Positions 38,022 to 40,489 of a stretch of 40,489 nucleotides of DNA are shown piece after piece (positions within the stretch are counted from its first letter, which is position 1; each line of letters starts with the position of its first letter). Origin of the DNA: an uncultured Jannaschia sp. (GTDB lineage Bacteria; Pseudomonadota; Alphaproteobacteria; Rhodobacterales; Rhodobacteraceae); NCBI RefSeq assembly GCF_947494055.1, contig NZ_CANLTR010000031.1, positions 1 through 40,489 on the forward strand. The letters are read 5' to 3'. The position numbers were made by a program, and so were the translations under genes. The notes below the pieces were generated by a model. It saw only the letters and a program-made list of their open reading frames with translations, did no database searches and was not told where the DNA came from.

Positions 38022-39086
38022 TTACAAATTGGCTTGGCAGATCTCGGTGGTCTCGATGCCCTGGCAGATCTCCTCCCAAGTCCAGACGCCCTTCGTCACG
38101 ACCTCCTCGAGGTTGTCGCTCGTGATGTTCGACACCGGAAGGAAGATGGCAGGAACATCCGCGTACTGGTTGTTGACCGTCCCGGTCACCAGATCCTGCG
38201 GCACGCCTTCGCCGTCGAGGACCGAGGAGACGACCTTCGCGGCCGCCTCGGCCTCCATGCGAAGGTCCTTGAGGATCGTGTTGTCCTGCCAGCCCTGGGC
38301 GATGTAGCGCAGCGCCTCGACGGTCGCGTCCTGGCCGCCCGTGACGATCTTCTCGCCGGGCTGGTAGCCTTGGCTGATGAGCGCCACCACCGAGCCGCCG
38401 GTCGTGCCGTCGTTCATGCCGAGGAACATGTCGACATCGCCGCCGGTGCGGGTCAGGCAGTCCTCGGCGAAAGATTGGGCGAGAGTTGGGTCCCAGTTCT
38501 GGGTATACTGATCGCAGACGACCTCGACCTTGCCGGAGTCGATCAAGGGTTGCAGGAACTCGTCCTGCCCCTTCTCGTATTGCATGGTCCCGAATTCGCC
38601 CTGGTTGCCTTTCACTCGCGCGACCTTGACCGGCGACTTGTCCATGGCCTCGATGAGTTCCGCAGCGCGCTGCCCCTGGGCCTGACCGACCGCAAGCGAG
38701 TCAAAGACGACATGCGCCTCGGCCTTGCCGCCGATCGCGTCGTGGTCGTAGAGCACGACCGGAACGCCGGCCATTTCGGCTGCAGCGAGGCCGCCGGCGA
38801 CGAGGTTCGCATCGGCGGAGGTCAGCATGATGAGGTCTGCGCCCTGGGAGATGGCGTCCTCGATCTGACGCTGTTGCTGCTGCGGATCGCCTTGGGCGTT
38901 CTGCACCGCGACTTCGGCTTCGGAAGCTTCCTCCTTCAGCGCCTCGACGAAGAACGGCGCGTCGCGGCTCTCGAAGCGGATCGTCGTGGTGTTCGGCAGC
39001 AGGAAAAAGACGCTCTTGGCGTCCTGCGCCTGCGCGGCCCCCGTGATGACCGTGGTCGCAAGAAGTGCTGACAGTAGACGTATCAT
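38022..39086 (-). CDS. Sugar ABC transporter periplasmic binding protein (XylF-like)
   Basis: A 354-aa exported protein. Signal peptide residues 1-20 (MIRLLSALLATTVITGAAQA), then a type-1 periplasmic fold: SVFFLLPNTTTIRFESRDAP, the segment EDAISQGADLIMLTSADANL, NQGEFGTMQYEKGQDEFL, and an end with YADVPAIFLPVSNITSDNLE as in XylF-type proteins. ATG 39086 is set by GGGAGGAACACC before it; the in-frame extension upstream has no signal peptide. The ligand could be a pentose or a cyclitol; not decidable by eye. Confidence 0.9.
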   Translation of the reverse strand: MIRLLSALLATTVITGAAQAQDAKSVFFLLPNTTTIRFESRDAPFFVEALKEEASEAEVAVQNAQGDPQQQQRQIEDAISQGADLIMLTSADANLVAGGLAAAEMAGVPVVLYDHDAIGGKAEAHVVFDSLAVGQAQGQRAAELIEAMDKSPVKVARVKGNQGEFGTMQYEKGQDEFLQPLIDSGKVEVVCDQYTQNWDPTLAQSFAEDCLTRTGGDVDMFLGMNDGTTGGSVVALISQGYQPGEKIVTGGQDATVEALRYIAQGWQDNTILKDLRMEAEAAAKVVSSVLDGEGVPQDLVTGTVNNQYADVPAIFLPVSNITSDNLEEVVTKGVWTWEEICQGIETTEICQANL

Positions 39087-39350
39087 GGTGTTCCTCCCTC
39101 GGAATGCGGTGAAATGCGCTTGTCGGCACGAAGCTCGCCCGTGCCCGCTGCCATCCCAACCCAGTGGGGCACTCCTTAACGTTATAGAATTTTGGGATAA
39201 AGTGACAGGTTTGGGAAACATTATTGCATAAAATGCAAAAACCGTTCCGATCAGCGATCAGAGGCAATCCTCTCGGCGGCACCGACGCACAACGTTGGGC
39301 CAAGCCCATAAGCCTTGGCCTCCGGGCCGCGGACACTCACGGCGGAGTGT
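39087..39350. promoter_or_regulatory. Likely promoter region of the uptake/catabolic operon
   Basis: A 264-base gap between the LysR gene and the binding-protein gene, with an AT-rich core at 39176-39245. It contains a TATAAC hexamer on the minus strand at about 39182-39187 and the palindrome described separately. It must carry the operon promoter. The LysR gene points the same way, so this is not a divergent LysR arrangement. Confidence 0.5.
39224..39238. promoter_or_regulatory. Palindromic operator-like site
   Basis: TTGCATAAAATGCAA is a perfect 6-3-6 inverted repeat about 140 bases upstream of the binding-protein ATG, in the most AT-rich part of the gap. Position and symmetry suit a dimeric regulator; which one is unknown. 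Confidence 0.5.
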
Positions 39351-39352
39351 CT
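39331..39352 (-). terminator. Hairpin at the end of the LysR gene
   Basis: GACACTC (39332-39338) pairs perfectly with GAGTGTC (39345-39351), overlapping the LysR stop codon. No T-run; it may be a weak terminator or a 3' stabilising hairpin. A second stem, GGCCAAG/CTTGGCC (39298-39304/39314-39320), follows. Confidence 0.4.
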
Positions 39353-40265
39353 AGCGGGTCCAGATCTCCTCGTACTTGCCGGTCTGGAACTGCTCGACAA
39401 GAAAATCGATGAACAACCTTGTTCTCAACGGCACGAAGGATTTGCTTGGATAGGCAATGTTCATTGTGAGCCTGGGCAGATCCCAGTCGTCTAGAACCCG
39501 GACGAGCCGGCCGGCTTCCAGGTCGTCCTGAATGATATAGGTCGGTTGCGAGAGAATGCCGAGGCCGTCGCGGGCGGCGGCGCAGATGAGTTGGCCGTCA
39601 TTCGTGATGACGACGCCGTCCACATCGACTTTGACGGTCTCGTGGCCTCGCTGGAAACAGAACTCGTTCCAGTTGTCGGCGAGAGTGTAAAGGATCAGGT
39701 CGTGATCCGTCAGTTCCAACGGGTGCTTTGGACTACCCCGCCGATCCAGATATTGCGGCGAGGCCGCCAGCAGGCGTCGTGTCTCGGCCAGGCGCCGAAT
39801 GGTAATGGAGCTGTCCGCCTCCACGCGACGCGTACGAATTGCAAGATCGAGGCCATTCTCGATAATGTCGTAATATCTGTTCGACGCGACGATCTCGATG
39901 GAGAGGGCGGGATACAGCCTCCGAAACTGTTCAACCACAGGCATCAGATGCAGCAGGGAGAAGGACAGCGATGCGCCGACCCGCAATCGTCCGGTCGGCG
40001 CGTGAGAGTGGGCGGTGACATTCGCTTCCGCCTCCTCCCAGGTCGCGAGAAGGTCACGGGCGTCCGCGTAGAGTTGCTCCCCCTCGCCGGTCAGGCTGAG
40101 CTGGCGCGTGGAGCGCTGCACAAGTCTCGCACCCAGCCGAGCTTCGAGCCTCGTGAGATGCCGGCTGACTCCCGAAACCGACAAGCCGAGCGCTTCTGCC
40201 GCGCGGGTCATGCTTCGCTCATCGGCGATCGTCACGAAGACCTGAAACTCGGTCCAGCGATCCAC
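39351..40265 (-). CDS. LysR-family transcriptional regulator
   Basis: A 304-aa regulator. The N-terminal winged helix (1-60) reads FVTIADERSMTRAAEALGLS, then SGVSRHLTRLEARLGARLVQ and RSTRQLSLTGEGEQLYADAR, the standard LysR pattern. The C-terminal effector domain follows from about 90 (GRLRVGASLSFSLLHLMPVV). Its sequence resembles the large CrgA/DmlR-like subgroup. It lies just upstream of the uptake operon in the same orientation, so it is a candidate regulator of it. ATG 40265 is the family start. Confidence 0.92.
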   Translation of the reverse strand: MDRWTEFQVFVTIADERSMTRAAEALGLSVSGVSRHLTRLEARLGARLVQRSTRQLSLTGEGEQLYADARDLLATWEEAEANVTAHSHAPTGRLRVGASLSFSLLHLMPVVEQFRRLYPALSIEIVASNRYYDIIENGLDLAIRTRRVEADSSITIRRLAETRRLLAASPQYLDRRGSPKHPLELTDHDLILYTLADNWNEFCFQRGHETVKVDVDGVVITNDGQLICAAARDGLGILSQPTYIIQDDLEAGRLVRVLDDWDLPRLTMNIAYPSKSFVPLRTRLFIDFLVEQFQTGKYEEIWTR

Positions 40266-40489
40266 TATCCGCGCCCCAAGGGAAATTGCATCTGTAAGGC
40301 AGTCTGCACTGGTGTTCCAAGCGAAGGCAAACCTTGTGCTTCTCGAACGCCGGAAAGCGGGCCGGCGCAGTCCAGCACTTCTGAAACATGCGTCGCGGTG
40401 GTCCAGACAATGGTAAGCGGTGGCTGCGGCCCACGTTGTCGGGCATCGGCCTGATTGCGAGATCTACCCATCTCAAGATGGGGAGTGCG
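40266..40489. other. Window-end stretch without a supported gene
   Basis: 224 bases upstream of the LysR start. Open frames exist on both strands, but none has both a start and protein-like composition. It presumably holds the LysR promoter; no clear promoter hexamers seen. Confidence 0.35.

Noticed and set aside
39246-39340. Second palindromic operator near the LysR end
   Set aside because: The GGCCAAG/CTTGGCC stem is long-looped and next to the LysR stop; it is better read as a 3'-end hairpin.

Overview
The window is GC-rich (about 65-68%), densely packed DNA of an alphaproteobacterial type. The gene families best fit a Rhodobacterales/Roseobacter-group genome or one of its large plasmids; that placement is inferred from gene content, not from a marker gene. 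No relaxase, replication gene, rRNA or tRNA was found, so chromosome, chromid and plasmid cannot be told apart.

Left flank (1-4518): the 3' part of a cyanide-insensitive-type cytochrome bd quinol oxidase operon (cydA, cydB and a 34-aa DUF2474 subunit). It converges on a two-component system (OmpR-type regulator plus sensor kinase) encoded on the minus strand. The last bases of the DUF2474 gene and of the kinase gene overlap tail to tail.

Accessory region (about 4519-27875): a TrbM-like gene and a small exported protein come first, then an AT-rich foreign-looking patch. From about 6990 to 27410 there is a run of some thirty genes, all on the plus strand. Recognisable members are ArdC antirestriction protein, a large ParB-domain protein, a strawberry-notch (DarB-like) methylase/helicase, three DUF3768 paralogues, a duplicated DUF736 protein and a PAPS-reductase-like PP-loop protein. 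The rest are small proteins of unknown function. This set resembles the anti-restriction/establishment cargo of conjugative elements. Many genes are separated by a repeated module: a GNRA-loop hairpin (often with a T-run), then a conserved spacer, a GGAGAGAGACC-type ribosome site and the ATG, with little room for an ordinary promoter. The methylase/helicase gene is cut by a 1,498-bp IS1111-type IS110-family element. The N-terminal coding piece is on one side and the rest on the other, and removing the element restores the family's QQFSTP junction. The element's 273-nt 3' non-coding region is highly structured and carries short matches to its own right end and to the target, as expected for a seekRNA/bridge RNA.

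Right flank (27876-40265): a minus-strand catabolic locus. In transcription order it encodes a LysR regulator, a xylose-type ABC importer (binding protein, ATPase, permease), a 64-aa small protein, a TIM-barrel isomerase/dehydratase-like protein, an IolG-like dehydrogenase, a second Gfo/Idh/MocA dehydrogenase, a Dabb protein, maleylacetate reductase, an intradiol (hydroxyquinol-type) dioxygenase, a BKACE enzyme and both subunits of a succinyl-CoA:3-oxoacid CoA-transferase. Carbohydrate-uptake and cyclitol-type enzymes thus run directly into aromatic-ring cleavage. I infer a route in which an imported cyclitol-like compound is oxidised and dehydrated to a trihydroxybenzene, cleaved to maleylacetate, reduced to 3-oxoadipate, and split by BKACE and CoA-transferase instead of PcaIJ/PcaF.
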